Positions 1-9,147 of a stretch of 32,235 nucleotides of DNA are shown in pieces (within the stretch, counting starts at the first letter, position 1; each line of letters starts with the position of its first letter). The stretch is from Eubacterium sp. Lineage in GTDB: Bacteria > Bacillota > Clostridia > Oscillospirales > Acutalibacteraceae. The stretch is from NCBI GenBank assembly GCA_022511205.1, contig JAFLRY010000021.1, positions 1 to 32,235 on the forward strand, read 5' to 3'. Position numbers and translations under genes: made by a program. The notes under the pieces are model-generated. The model saw only the letters and a list, made by a program, of their open reading frames with translations. It made no database searches and was not told the DNA's origin.

Positions 1-503
1 GTATGGTTGATATCGCTAAATTCTTCCTTGAATTTACGGTTGATGAATCCTGCGGAAAATGTACACCGTGCCGTGTAGGTACGAAGAGACTTCTTGAAAT
101 GCTTGACAAGATCACGTCGGGCAAGGGAACGATGGAGGATCTCGACAAGCTTGAAGAGCTTTGCTATTACATAAAGTCAAACTCTGCCTGCGGTCTCGGT
201 CAGACTGCTCCGAACCCCGTTCTCGCTACTCTTAAGTTCTTTAAGGACGAGTACATTGCCCATGTTAAGGACAAGAAGTGCCCTGCAGGCGTATGTAAGG
301 ATCTTCTTACATATACTATTGACAAGGAAAAGTGCATTGGTTGCGGTATGTGCGCAAGAAACTGCCCTGCTGATACGATCGTTAAAACTGATTATACAGC
401 ACCCGGTCACAAGCTTCCGTCATACGAGATCATTCCTGATAAATGCGTTAAGTGCGGCGCTTGTATTACAAACTGCCGTTTCAAGGCAATTAGCAAGCAG
501 TAA
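1..503 (+). CDS. hydB: NADH/ferredoxin-dependent [FeFe] hydrogenase, NuoF-like beta subunit (3' end, 5' truncated by window)
   Basis: This is the C-terminal part of a NuoF-like flavoprotein subunit; the reading frame is open to the left edge, so the true start lies outside the window. Numbering from the first in-frame Met at base 3, residues 16-23 carry the SCGKCTPC motif and Cys63 the fourth ligand (SACGLG), together the [4Fe-4S] site of NuoF/HydB proteins. The last ~60 residues form a two-cluster ferredoxin domain ([12 protein letters not shown] and [11 protein letters not shown]). In HydB of trimeric hydrogenases this subunit is expected to bind FMN and NADH and pass electrons through the FeS clusters. 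The stop lies 17 bp before hydA, so the two are almost certainly co-transcribed. The FMN/NADH region itself is not visible here. HndC-type subunits of related NADP-reducing hydrogenases share this architecture. Confidence 0.93.
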   Translation, partial: MVDIAKFFLEFTVDESCGKCTPCRVGTKRLLEMLDKITSGKGTMEDLDKLEELCYYIKSNSACGLGQTAPNPVLATLKFFKDEYIAHVKDKKCPAGVCKDLLTYTIDKEKCIGCGMCARNCPADTIVKTDYTAPGHKLPSYEIIPDKCVKCGACITNCRFKAISKQ

Positions 504-505
504 AT

Positions 506-513
506 AAGGAGGG
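506..513 (+). promoter_or_regulatory. Ribosome binding site of hydA
   Basis: AAGGAGGG sits 7-8 nt before the ATG at 521. This favours that ATG over the second in-frame ATG at 527, which would leave about 14 nt of spacing. Confidence 0.85.
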
Positions 514-520
514 CCTAAAA

Positions 521-2269
521 ATGGAAATGGTTAATATAAAAATCAACGGCATTGCCGTAAGCGTACCTAAGGGCTCAACTGTTTTGGAGGCTGCCCGTCA
601 GACAGGTATTGAAATTCCTACACTCTGCTATATGAAGGATATAAATGAAATCGGCGCTTGCCGTATTTGTATCGTTGAGGTCAACGAGGGAAGAGGCTTC
701 AGAATGGTTACCTCTTGCGTATATCCCGTATCAGAGGGTATGGAGGTTCTTACAAATACAGAAAAAATCCAGAAGAACAGAAAGACAACGCTTGAACTTA
801 TTTTGTCAACTCATGATAAGAGCTGCCTTTCATGCAAGCGTTCAACAAACTGTGAGCTTCAGAAGCTTTGCCATGACTACGGCGTAGATCAGACAAACTT
901 TGAGGGAGCAAAACCCCATTATGAAAAAGATTTAAGCGCTGCTCACCTTGTAAGAGATAACAACAAATGTATTCTCTGCCGCAGATGTGTTGCAACTTGT
1001 CAGCAGCAGTACGTAAGCGTAATCGGCGCAAATGATCGTGGTATGGATACTTCGATCGGTCAGCCCTTTGATCTTCCGCTTAATAATACTCCCTGTATCT
1101 CCTGCGGTCAGTGTACTGCCGTATGTCCTACCGGCGCGCTTACTGAAAAAGATGATACGGATAAGGTTTGGGCGGCTCTTGCAGATCCCGAAAAGCACGT
1201 TGTTGTTCAGACTGCACCTTCAGTTCGTGCAACGCTCGGCGAATGCTTTGATATGCCTATCGGCACGAACGTTGAGGGCAAGATGGTTGCAGGTCTTCGC
1301 AGACTTGGCTTTGATAAAGTATTTGACACAGACTTTGCCGCTGACCTCACGATCGTTGAGGAAGCAAGCGAGCTTGTTGACCGCATTAAAAACGGCGGCG
1401 TTCTCCCGATGATCACTTCTTGTTCACCGGGTTGGGTAAAATTCTGTGAGTTCTATTATCCGGATTTACTCCCGCACCTTTCAAGCTGCAAATCACCGCA
1501 GCAGATGGCAGGCGCAGTAATCAAGACGTATTACGCGGAGAAAATGGGCATTGATCCCAAGAATATCGTAAGCGTATCCGTTATGCCCTGTACTGCTAAG
1601 AAGTTTGAGATCGGCAGAGAGGATCAGTCGGCCGCAGGCGTTCCTGACGTTGATATTGCGTTAACGACGAGAGAGCTTGCGAGAATGTTCTCAAGACTCG
1701 GCATTAATTTTGCCGCGCTTCCCGATGAGGAATTTGACAGTCCGCTTGGTGACGATACAGGTGCCGCCGTTATCTTCGGTGCAACAGGCGGTGTTATGGA
1801 AGCCGCCGTAAGAACAGCGAACGCATGGCTTAACGGTGCAACCGAGCCTATCGAGCTTGAGGCTGTTCGCGGTACACAGGGTCTTAAGGAGGCGACTGTA
1901 GACCTTAACGGAACTGAGCTTAAGATTGCCGTAGCATCCGGCGCGGCTGCCGCAAAGGTTGTTATGGATATGCTTAAGGCAGGCAATCCGAAGGGCTGGG
2001 GCTTCATTGAGATCATGGGTTGTCCGGGCGGTTGCGTAAACGGCGGCGGTCAGCCGATCCAGCCGCAGTACGTTCGTGATACAGTTGATTTGAAGGCTAT
2101 AAGAGCAAAGGCTCTTTATGACCAGGATAAGTCAATGGAGCTTCGTATGTCACACGAATCACCTGTTATCAAAAAGCTTTATGAGGAATGGTATGACGGC
2201 TTCGGCGGCCACAAGGCTCACCACGATCTGCATACGTCATATGTTCCGAGAAAGAAGTATAATTTCTAA
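521..2269 (+). CDS. hydA: [FeFe]-hydrogenase catalytic subunit
   Basis: This 582-residue cytoplasmic enzyme interconverts protons/electrons and H2 at the H-cluster. Domains in order: an N-terminal [2Fe-2S] ferredoxin domain (Cys36, 47, 50, 66); a His-ligated NuoG-type [4Fe-4S] site (His98, Cys102, 105, 111); a 2x[4Fe-4S] ferredoxin domain (Cys150/153/156/160 and Cys192/195/198/202); then the H-cluster domain with L1 at 299-305 (TSCSPGW), L2 at 355-361 (MPCTAKK) and L3 around 497-511 (Glu497, Cys501, Cys505). The final ~45 residues resemble the small-subunit-like tail of monomeric clostridial enzymes. The length matches the M3 class (about 575 residues). With hydB directly upstream it probably belongs to a bifurcating HydABC complex, whose hydC would lie left of the window. 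L1 has Ser where most relatives have a second Cys. Confidence 0.97.
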   Translation: MEMVNIKINGIAVSVPKGSTVLEAARQTGIEIPTLCYMKDINEIGACRICIVEVNEGRGFRMVTSCVYPVSEGMEVLTNTEKIQKNRKTTLELILSTHDKSCLSCKRSTNCELQKLCHDYGVDQTNFEGAKPHYEKDLSAAHLVRDNNKCILCRRCVATCQQQYVSVIGANDRGMDTSIGQPFDLPLNNTPCISCGQCTAVCPTGALTEKDDTDKVWAALADPEKHVVVQTAPSVRATLGECFDMPIGTNVEGKMVAGLRRLGFDKVFDTDFAADLTIVEEASELVDRIKNGGVLPMITSCSPGWVKFCEFYYPDLLPHLSSCKSPQQMAGAVIKTYYAEKMGIDPKNIVSVSVMPCTAKKFEIGREDQSAAGVPDVDIALTTRELARMFSRLGINFAALPDEEFDSPLGDDTGAAVIFGATGGVMEAAVRTANAWLNGATEPIELEAVRGTQGLKEATVDLNGTELKIAVASGAAAAKVVMDMLKAGNPKGWGFIEIMGCPGGCVNGGGQPIQPQYVRDTVDLKAIRAKALYDQDKSMELRMSHESPVIKKLYEEWYDGFGGHKAHHDLHTSYVPRKKYNF

Positions 2270-2291
2270 GTTCAAAATCATATATTAAAGC

Positions 2292-2326
2292 AAAACTGCG
2301 TCTTTCCGAAAGACGCAGTTTTTTTG
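2292..2326 (+). terminator. Rho-independent terminator of the hyd operon
   Basis: A 12-bp perfect stem (arms 2294-2305 and 2309-2320, AACTGCGTCTTT and its complement) closes a 3-nt loop and runs into a T-tract ending at 2325. It lies 23 bp after the hydA stop. Confidence 0.95.
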
Positions 2327-2378
2327 AAAAAACATTTCCAAATTACCGGCTAAATATTGAACATTTTTTTGTGTACGA

Positions 2379-2413
2379 AAATTGTTTTGCTGTAAATCGG
2401 CAAATTGGAATTT
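2379..2413 (+). repeat. Dispersed intergenic repeat R, copy 1
   Basis: The core AATCGGCAAATTGGAATTT (2395-2413) matches copy 2 at 29299-29317 in 18 of 19 positions, and the preceding ~15 bases are loosely similar. The centre AAATTGGAATTT is an inverted repeat of AAATT with a 2-nt spacer. Confidence 0.55.
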
Positions 2414-2482
2414 AAATTGTGAAAACGAATGGCGGTGATATTGATGGCATTTTCGAAAGAAAAATATAACTCTAAAATCCGA

Positions 2483-2534
2483 TTTATTGATTCGTTAAAC
2501 AGGGCAGTGAATTTAAACCACAGCCCTGTTTTTG
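2483..2534 (+). terminator. Terminator-like repeated element E, copy 1
   Basis: The hairpin arms AAACAGGGC (2497-2505) and GCCCTGTTT (2523-2531) are followed by a T-run. The upstream flank (TTTATTGATTCGTTAA, 2483-2498) matches the flank of copy 3 at 31692, and the hairpin itself matches copy 2 at 30172 in about 31 of 37 positions. No convincing gene ends here, so what it terminates is unknown. Confidence 0.6.
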
Positions 2535-2630
2535 TTTCACTTTTTAATTATTCGTGTTATGATTTTAAGGTTGGGATATTAAATTCTTATGCATTTTTTG
2601 TTGCATTTCGAACTTTACAATTAAAAAGCA

Positions 2631-2659
2631 TTGACTTGAGGACTTAGATATAATATAAT
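2631..2659 (+). promoter_or_regulatory. Promoter of the VWA surface protein gene
   Basis: TTGACT (2631-2636), a 17-bp spacer and TATAAT (2654-2659) form a near-consensus vegetative promoter. The predicted start of transcription is near 2666, giving a ~92-nt leader. Confidence 0.75.
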
Positions 2660-2664
2660 AAATT

Positions 2665-2702
2665 GATATTTTATAACATAGTGGAATACTATACAAAATA
2701 TC
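2665..2702 (+). promoter_or_regulatory. 5' stem-loop in the leader of the VWA protein mRNA
   Basis: GATATTTT (2665-2672) pairs with AAAATATC (2695-2702). An inner stem ATAGT/ACTAT closes a 5-nt loop, and an asymmetric internal loop separates the two. The structure begins almost at the predicted transcript start, which fits a 5' mRNA-stabilising hairpin, although a regulatory role is unproven. Confidence 0.5.
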
Positions 2703-2757
2703 GTTACGTGGTTTGTAAAATCTGAGTGGTTTTCATAATGAATAAAAGGAGATTGCT

Positions 2758-5700
2758 ATGAAGAATAAAAAATTACATCGAATGATCTCTGTCTTGTTGT
2801 GCCTGCTTATAGCGATGTCTGCATTTAGCGTCATCATTCCAATAGCGGCAGCGGCTGAAACATTCGAAAAAAATGAAAACTTTACAATAAGCCACCCGAA
2901 TGCTCTGCACTTTTACATTCGTCACTGGCACTCTGAGGAGGTTACCGGTGGAACGAAGTTCCAAATCGGAAGTGTGGAAAGCGTAGGCCGTTATTTCGTC
3001 GTTGTTGAAGGATATATCGATAAAAACAACGAGGGTACCTATGACTTCTACTTCGTTTACCAGACTGATATGGGGGACGGCGTTCATTATAAGCATGACG
3101 TAGAAAAGGTGTCGCCTGAGTTTGCCAAAGGTTCAAATTACATAGTGGATATGGATCCCGACAAAGGCTCAATTACGCTCAAGGCGCATCCCATCAACTC
3201 TGAAGATAAAGATGCGGATGTAATTGAGAAATTCTCAGCTTTCTCCATGTCGGGCGGTCAGAGTGCGGTGAAATACGGTACCGGAGACCATAGCGATGAA
3301 CTTACCATTACCTATAGCCCGTATACCCATCTTATCAAGGGACACGTTTACTACGTCAATGAGAGCAGGCGTGTTGACGGTACTGTTTTTGGCAACAGCG
3401 GACTGTCTGACAACCCGGAAGAGGATACTGTAAAAGTTTATGTTTATACGGGTTCGGATGATTTTGCCTATAAACATGATGACGGAGTGACCGTAACGTA
3501 TAAGACGGGCGATATTATTAAGACAAAAGCTCGATCAAATGTTGCGTGTACCGACGTGACCGATCTTCCCAACGGATTAACAGATGGTGAGAATGTTAAG
3601 CTTGTCAAGTACTATAGCACCGACGTGGGTCTGCATACGGATAAGACAGCTACGGCTTACAGCGACGGCAGAACCTTTGATCTGGAGCTGGAATCCTGGT
3701 ATGTTGAGAACTATGCGCCTACTGTAGGTATGGTACTGGATGCCTCGGGAAGTATGGCGTTTGCTTCTGAAACCCCGGAGCGAATCAAGCTTACTGAGGA
3801 TCAGATTGCAAAATTGGGAATCAATAAGGTTACGGCCGATAAGGATCCTAATAATTCAACAAACGGTTGGGAAGATTATTTTCTCAACGATACACAAATT
3901 GAAAATTTCCTGAATCCCCACAACACTGATAACTCGTTGCTCTCTGTCAGCGGCTATAACTACTTTGTTTTTGATTCCAACGCAAGTGCGAGAGAGTATG
4001 CGCCCCTTGGTTATCGGGGAAGTTCCTCCTTAATAGGATATTATTCTTTTGATGATTCAAGCAACAGATTGCGCAACGACGTAACGGGCAATTCCGCTAC
4101 GGTTGTTAAGCAGCAGGCGGCAGACGGCAGTAATATAGATTTTACCGCTTCAGGCTCCGCTTCCGGTATTGAATACGATGATAACCAATTATCTATAAGC
4201 AAAAACTCTACTGCCGGTATCTTGCTTGACGCGAAACCCTCCGGTGGAGATTTTACGATATCTTTTTCTATCGTAAGAGGAAGTAAGAACGCCGAGTCTG
4301 ATCCTCAGTACCCTGCTGATATTTTGTATGTCGGAGATAAAACTCCAACAAACAAAAACTATCTCAGAGTTATTCGCGAGGGTATAAACGTATACGGTTA
4401 TGGAAAGAATTCAGGTCCGGCAGGCTCTGTACGAAGGGCGTGGGTTACCGGATATCAGGGAGATCCGAGTAATGCTCAGGACTTCGTAAATGATATAGCA
4501 TCAGCAACCAGTGCTTTTCATAACAGCACCGCCCGTACTATAACCTATGTATTCAAGAATGGAAAACTAACGACTTATTTTGACGGTACGAAAGAGATCA
4601 ATATTGCTAATAATGCGGAAATTCCACAAACAACTGATTTGACCCTTGACGATTTTAATATCATATTTAACGGCTTCAGTAACAGTCAGTATAACGGTAA
4701 GAATCTCGCTATTGACAACATCTCTGTATTTGATAAAGCACTTACGGCCCCTGAGGTTAAAGCGTATGTGAAGATTTTCAATAACAGCAACCCGACAGAC
4801 GGCGTTATGCTGGAAGGCGGCGCCGCGCTCAACTTTGGAAACTTCACCGAGGAAAGCGGTTGGTTCTTTGTTTCACACACCGGCAATAATATCGATATTG
4901 TAGATAGATTTGATTCAGCTAAGGTTATGTACGGTGTGTCAAAGAATTTTGGATTTGTGGACACCATTGACGCTCCGGAGGGCGAAGGCGCCAGCACCGG
5001 ATATAGCTACTCTCCGACCGAAAATACTTCGATTCGCTTCTATGTGGATAATGACGGATATCTCCGCTGCTTTTTCAGCCGCGGTAGTTCCACAAGTTCC
5101 AGTCCCAATATTACTTCCTATGTCTATGAACTGACGGATCCGCAATACGTCAAAACGGAATCTCTGCGCAGAGCCGTGGGTTCCTTTATAACACAGCTGA
5201 GCGAGAGATCTCCCGCAAGCCTGTTCTCCGCTGTACGCTTCAGCAGTGATAATATCCTTTCAGATAACGATACGGCGCTCTTGCTTGACTGGACTTCGGA
5301 TTATACTCACGCCGGTTTCCTTTCTTTGACCCACGGAGAAATAGAAGAAGGAGAATTGCGTGGCTTTTCAAGTTATGATACGAGTGAAAGTAATAATAAA
5401 CAATACAACTACGGTCTTACCGGCAGCACCTGTACATATAAAGGAATTGAGGCATACATTAAAAAACTGGATGCGCAACTGCCGAATCTGGTAGAGAAAA
5501 ATGCCCCAAAATTCTTGATCATCTTCACTGACGGTGCGGACACTGATATTGGCAAGGTTAACGATGGAAAGGCAAAGGGCTATACAGATCAACTGAAAGG
5601 AGAAGGCTACACCATCTTCACCGTCCTTCTGAACGGCGGTCCGGTTGAAAAAGGCGGAGCGGATTATGATAAGGCGCGCAACTTCCTGGTAGGCTTATCA

Positions 5701-8169
5701 GGAAACAATGATTGCGCGGGATCTGAACGCCCCGAAGATGCAGACAAAAAGACTGATACAAAAACTTATCAATCGGATTATTTCTTCTCAGTTGACGATG
5801 CAAAAGAAGAGTTTGAAAAACAAGGCATGGATGTTTCGGGATTGAACGATTCGGATATTCTGACCAAGATTTTCACAGATGAGATTCTGGGAGAAATCGC
5901 TTTGGACCGTGAGGATTACACCGTAAGGGACTATATTGATCCCCGCTTTGATTTGGTGGACGTAAAAGGTGTTGTATGGCAGCTTAATAAGGGCGGACAT
6001 ATCATAAAGAGCAACGGCGAGGAGGTCGATGTGGATGAGAGTAGTGTAATCAAGATCGAACTCTCTCATCAATCCAACACAGCCGCCCGTAAGCCGTATC
6101 TGCGCTATAATGACGATAATAATATGTATTATCTGGAGTGGGTCAATCAGGATTTTCCGGGCTGCGCCATCGGCTCAGAACGTTTAACGGTCTGGAAAGC
6201 AACGATTACCGTGCGTGCGAAGGAAGACTTCATCGGCGGTAATGCGGCGCTTACCAACGGCAACGGAGCAAATCAGAACTTCGTCTTTTATATGGATGAC
6301 GAGCTTTCCTCGGGAACTGATAACAGTAAACTGCCGGCAGGTATAACGCAGGAGGATGCCCAGAAACATCCTCTCTCTAAGGGATTCCCGCGTACCGCAG
6401 TTAATGTAATGCCAAAAGACATCGAAAAAGTATGCGGAAAAGAAATTTACATGGGCGAGGAGCTCCTGTCTCAGACGGATATACTAAATCAGTTAATTGA
6501 AGATACAAAAGGCACAAACGAATACTACTATTGGGAGTATTTGAAGCGCTACATAGCATATTACAATGATCTTGTAAGTAAAAACACTCCCGCAGATGAA
6601 CTGCCTACGCTGCCCAAGAAGATAACGTATGTGAACGATGAGAAAGTTATCGAGGAAATAGAACCCGGCGAGGACGGCAAGCTGAAAATTGCTGATCTGT
6701 ATGCCACGATCTTAAACGCTAAGCTTGAGCTTCCTTACTGCTATCTTCCGGGCACGGACAAGGATATGAATAACCTGACCGGCGGCAACGAGCATAGGGA
6801 AGACATTTTCGGATATCTGACATATAGCGCGTGTGAAACTGAAGGCGAACACGAGCCGTACCCAGGTGACAAAGAGACCTCGTCAGATACGAATTCGAGA
6901 AGCATTTCGCTGAACGTTGATTATGAGCCGACTTCAGTTGAGGATCGTATAGATGCTGATGAAAAGCTGGTAGTTGAAGAAGACGGCAACGGTAATGATA
7001 TCTACGGTTGGAATAATGGCTATAAAGAGTCTGTCGGCACAGAACTGACAAACGATAATGTGCCAAATGTTTCCGGCAATCATACAACAACCATCGTCAG
7101 CGGAGACATTGTTCTTCAAATGAAAATTGAGGCTGAAAAAGTCAACAAGTACATCAAATATATTAACAAGCCGTTTACTATTTCCTATGAGGCGGATTTG
7201 TACCGTGAATACGAAGGATCAAAAGCAAGGATCACCACAAAAGAAAAGATCGGCACATACTTCGTCACGTATACCGTTACAGACAAAATGACTGCGGACG
7301 ACTGTGCAACTGCTTCGATAAGCTTTACGAATGATTTTGCTGAAGAAATATCGAAATACGGCTTCCCGATAGGTACGTATACGCTGGAAAAAGGCATCAA
7401 GGCAACCACAAATACCCCGTGGTTGAAATTCAGTACTATCGGCGCTGTTAAAATCACGGAAGACAACAAAGCTGTTTTTGAAAACAATGGTGTAAACACA
7501 GATTCGGCTAAAGAGGCTCATGCGAACGATTATGCGGCCATGACTGATGGTAATGCTGCGTATCTCGGTACGAAAGCAGCCGGTGATAACAGCTATCTTG
7601 ATTATTTGTACGCACTGTTTGAAGTAGGCGTTGAGCCTATCGACGTGGGAAATCTCAGCGTTTCCAAAACAGTTGTTGATGACGATGAATCGACAGACGA
7701 GTTTGATTTTACGATTGAATTGGTACTTCCTGATGCGTACAAGGATTGTGACCTGAGCGAAAATGATTTCGAATCGGAGTACGTAACCGCTTTCGAATTA
7801 AAGAACTTAGGAAACGGCATTTGGAACGCTTCAATAAAGCTTTGCCATGATTCAAAGATACTGATCAAGGATATTCCCGCGGGAACTGCTTTTGCTGTAA
7901 CAGAGGGCAACTCCAAGGAGTATGAGCTTCTGCAGATAAAAACTACCGGAACGGAAGATAAGGAATCCAGAAAAGCGTCAGGTTCAATTGCAAAAGATAC
8001 GACTGCGACTGCCCAGTTCCATAACAAACGTATAATCCAGCTCCCCGAAGTAGGCGGATCCGGTCTGGCGGCATTCTACATATCGGGAACTGCGCTTCTG
8101 ATGGTTGCCGGTCTGTGGATGATATGCTCAACTATGAAGTCCAGAACAAAGAGAGACGCCGTTAGATAA
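2758..8169 (+). CDS. Giant sortase-anchored surface protein with VWA domain split by a LamG/lectin-like domain
   Basis: An 1803-residue exported protein. The signal peptide (basic start, hydrophobic 11-33, AAA-type cleavage region) is followed by an unrecognised ~280-residue N-terminal region. A von Willebrand A domain starts near 320 with MIDAS DASGS (Asp328). Its later half, with a Thr-rich GSTCT loop and FTDGAD (from Phe923), comes ~500 residues on. In between lies a concanavalin/LamG-type module (~425-675; GYYSFD near its start, DNISVFDKALT near its end). A probable isopeptide/Cna-like region follows (from ~1045), then a pilin/Cna-B-like module (~1630-1755), LPEVG (1762-1766), a transmembrane helix and a basic tail, i.e. 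a sortase cell-wall sorting signal with Val in place of the usual Thr. The start is supported by AAAAGGAGA just upstream. It is monocistronic. The probable role is adhesion or binding of host or dietary glycans or proteins; the ligand is unknown. Confidence 0.9.
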   Translation: MKNKKLHRMISVLLCLLIAMSAFSVIIPIAAAAETFEKNENFTISHPNALHFYIRHWHSEEVTGGTKFQIGSVESVGRYFVVVEGYIDKNNEGTYDFYFVYQTDMGDGVHYKHDVEKVSPEFAKGSNYIVDMDPDKGSITLKAHPINSEDKDADVIEKFSAFSMSGGQSAVKYGTGDHSDELTITYSPYTHLIKGHVYYVNESRRVDGTVFGNSGLSDNPEEDTVKVYVYTGSDDFAYKHDDGVTVTYKTGDIIKTKARSNVACTDVTDLPNGLTDGENVKLVKYYSTDVGLHTDKTATAYSDGRTFDLELESWYVENYAPTVGMVLDASGSMAFASETPERIKLTEDQIAKLGINKVTADKDPNNSTNGWEDYFLNDTQIENFLNPHNTDNSLLSVSGYNYFVFDSNASAREYAPLGYRGSSSLIGYYSFDDSSNRLRNDVTGNSATVVKQQAADGSNIDFTASGSASGIEYDDNQLSISKNSTAGILLDAKPSGGDFTISFSIVRGSKNAESDPQYPADILYVGDKTPTNKNYLRVIREGINVYGYGKNSGPAGSVRRAWVTGYQGDPSNAQDFVNDIASATSAFHNSTARTITYVFKNGKLTTYFDGTKEINIANNAEIPQTTDLTLDDFNIIFNGFSNSQYNGKNLAIDNISVFDKALTAPEVKAYVKIFNNSNPTDGVMLEGGAALNFGNFTEESGWFFVSHTGNNIDIVDRFDSAKVMYGVSKNFGFVDTIDAPEGEGASTGYSYSPTENTSIRFYVDNDGYLRCFFSRGSSTSSSPNITSYVYELTDPQYVKTESLRRAVGSFITQLSERSPASLFSAVRFSSDNILSDNDTALLLDWTSDYTHAGFLSLTHGEIEEGELRGFSSYDTSESNNKQYNYGLTGSTCTYKGIEAYIKKLDAQLPNLVEKNAPKFLIIFTDGADTDIGKVNDGKAKGYTDQLKGEGYTIFTVLLNGGPVEKGGADYDKARNFLVGLSGNNDCAGSERPEDADKKTDTKTYQSDYFFSVDDAKEEFEKQGMDVSGLNDSDILTKIFTDEILGEIALDREDYTVRDYIDPRFDLVDVKGVVWQLNKGGHIIKSNGEEVDVDESSVIKIELSHQSNTAARKPYLRYNDDNNMYYLEWVNQDFPGCAIGSERLTVWKATITVRAKEDFIGGNAALTNGNGANQNFVFYMDDELSSGTDNSKLPAGITQEDAQKHPLSKGFPRTAVNVMPKDIEKVCGKEIYMGEELLSQTDILNQLIEDTKGTNEYYYWEYLKRYIAYYNDLVSKNTPADELPTLPKKITYVNDEKVIEEIEPGEDGKLKIADLYATILNAKLELPYCYLPGTDKDMNNLTGGNEHREDIFGYLTYSACETEGEHEPYPGDKETSSDTNSRSISLNVDYEPTSVEDRIDADEKLVVEEDGNGNDIYGWNNGYKESVGTELTNDNVPNVSGNHTTTIVSGDIVLQMKIEAEKVNKYIKYINKPFTISYEADLYREYEGSKARITTKEKIGTYFVTYTVTDKMTADDCATASISFTNDFAEEISKYGFPIGTYTLEKGIKATTNTPWLKFSTIGAVKITEDNKAVFENNGVNTDSAKEAHANDYAAMTDGNAAYLGTKAAGDNSYLDYLYALFEVGVEPIDVGNLSVSKTVVDDDESTDEFDFTIELVLPDAYKDCDLSENDFESEYVTAFELKNLGNGIWNASIKLCHDSKILIKDIPAGTAFAVTEGNSKEYELLQIKTTGTEDKESRKASGSIAKDTTATAQFHNKRIIQLPEVGGSGLAAFYISGTALLMVAGLWMICSTMKSRTKRDAVR

Positions 8170-8214
8170 ACGGCAGCAAAATCTCAGTTAACCAAATCAT
8201 ATTTTTAAAGGTAT

Positions 8215-8256
8215 AAAAAACAGCCCGGAGTCATCAGACTTCGGGCTGCTTTTTGA
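8215..8256. terminator. Bidirectional terminator between convergent genes
   Basis: Arms 8221-8231 (CAGCCCGGAGT) and 8238-8248 pair with one G-U. The hairpin is flanked by A6 on the left (8215-8220) and CTTTTT on the right, so it can end both the + surface gene and the minus-strand YhhN gene. Confidence 0.88.
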
Positions 8257-8306
8257 TAATTGATTTCAATCCGATACGTTATTTATGTTTTTATTATAAA
8301 TGCTTG

Positions 8307-9020
8307 CTAAATATAAAGCATTGATAATCCAAACAGCATCTGCGCAAGAAAATACGTTGCAAGATTTATGATCCTTACCGGCATATTGTCAAATCTTTTT
8401 TTATCAAAGATTTTTAATACCAACGTTGAATCCGAAACAACAAACAAGATCGGAGCGGAAATCAAAATGGCCTGCAGTTTAATATTGCCGCTTGCGTTAA
8501 TTGCAAGGCAAACGGAAATCGCCAGCATTGAAGATATTGCTAAAGCGTAAATAATTATCGGGAAAGTAAATTTGCCAAGCTTCAGTTTAAGAAATACCGT
8601 TAAAACAATACCGATTATTAATACGGCTAACAGCACGCCAACAAATATTATAGCGTTGAAAGCATTTTCTTCTTCTAATTCCTTTGCAAAGGTAACGATA
8701 TAAGTGACATGCTCTAAAAGGAAGAATGCGCCGCCAAGCAAAACGAAAAAGGTTAATAATTTGCTATCCTTATTTTTGAAGAACGGATTAAGAGCAAGAA
8801 ATAAATCGCCAAAGAACCCGAATATTAATGCAATAATTATTGAAACGGCATATGCGCCTTTTACGCCTTGATGATATGCGTATATTCCGTTTAAAACGAA
8901 AACAGTCGCGGCGCACATTTTGAAGGAGAAGCCCTTTTTTGTTGCTTCGGGATACCCCTCTTTTATGAAAAGAGAAGCAAAAATAACCTCAGCAATAAAC
9001 AGAAGAATATATACGAACAT
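8307..9020 (-). CDS. YhhN/TMEM86 family membrane protein (lysoplasmalogenase-like)
   Basis: A highly hydrophobic protein of about 237 residues with roughly eight predicted membrane helices. The family's acidic motifs are present: GDLFLA after an early helix and SDSTLVLK near the C-terminus. Characterised YhhN/TMEM86 members hydrolyse the vinyl-ether bond of lysoplasmalogens; bacterial members are poorly studied, and plasmalogens do occur in anaerobic Clostridia. The frame is open to 9098, but the start is placed at the ATG at 9020. A GGGGT Shine-Dalgarno-like site precedes it, and the predicted promoter (9101-9128) would start transcription near 9094, inside the longer frame. It is monocistronic and converges on the surface protein gene. 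The family call is good; the enzymatic activity is an inference. Confidence 0.8.
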   Translation of the reverse strand: MFVYILLFIAEVIFASLFIKEGYPEATKKGFSFKMCAATVFVLNGIYAYHQGVKGAYAVSIIIALIFGFFGDLFLALNPFFKNKDSKLLTFFVLLGGAFFLLEHVTYIVTFAKELEEENAFNAIIFVGVLLAVLIIGIVLTVFLKLKLGKFTFPIIIYALAISSMLAISVCLAINASGNIKLQAILISAPILFVVSDSTLVLKIFDKKRFDNMPVRIINLATYFLAQMLFGLSMLYI

Positions 9021-9100
9021 AATTTTACCCCAATCCCTTTTAAAAATTTTGAAAAAATAAGTTGTGAATATGATAGTTACAATTATCCTATTATGCATTT

Positions 9101-9128
9101 ATTATATATGATTTTTTATCTTTGTCAA
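9101..9128 (-). promoter_or_regulatory. Promoter of the YhhN-family gene
   Basis: On the minus strand TTGACA (9128-9123), a 16-bp spacer and TATAAT (9106-9101) form a perfect-consensus pair. Transcription should start near 9094. Confidence 0.8.
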
Positions 9129-9147
9129 TCAGCTTTTGAGGTATTCA

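Larger units (their letters stand above)
2327..2630. other. Intergenic region without a supported gene
   Basis: AT-rich spacer between the hyd terminator and the promoter of the giant surface protein. It holds a copy of the R repeat (2379-2413) and a terminator-like E element (2483-2533). A 72-codon frame from 2429 runs through the hairpin. A GGCGGTGAT sequence precedes the ATG at 2444 within it, but the product is unrecognisable and I do not call it a gene. A short non-coding transcript or the remnant of a small gene ending at the hairpin is possible. Confidence 0.5.

Noticed and set aside
2429-2647. 72-codon frame between hydA and the surface protein gene.
   Set aside because: It reads through the terminator-like hairpin E1, has no similarity I recognise, and turns low-complexity AT-rich at its end.
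9021-9098. N-terminal extension of the YhhN-family protein.
   Set aside because: The predicted promoter would start transcription inside it and it has no ribosome-binding site, so the start at 9020 is preferred.
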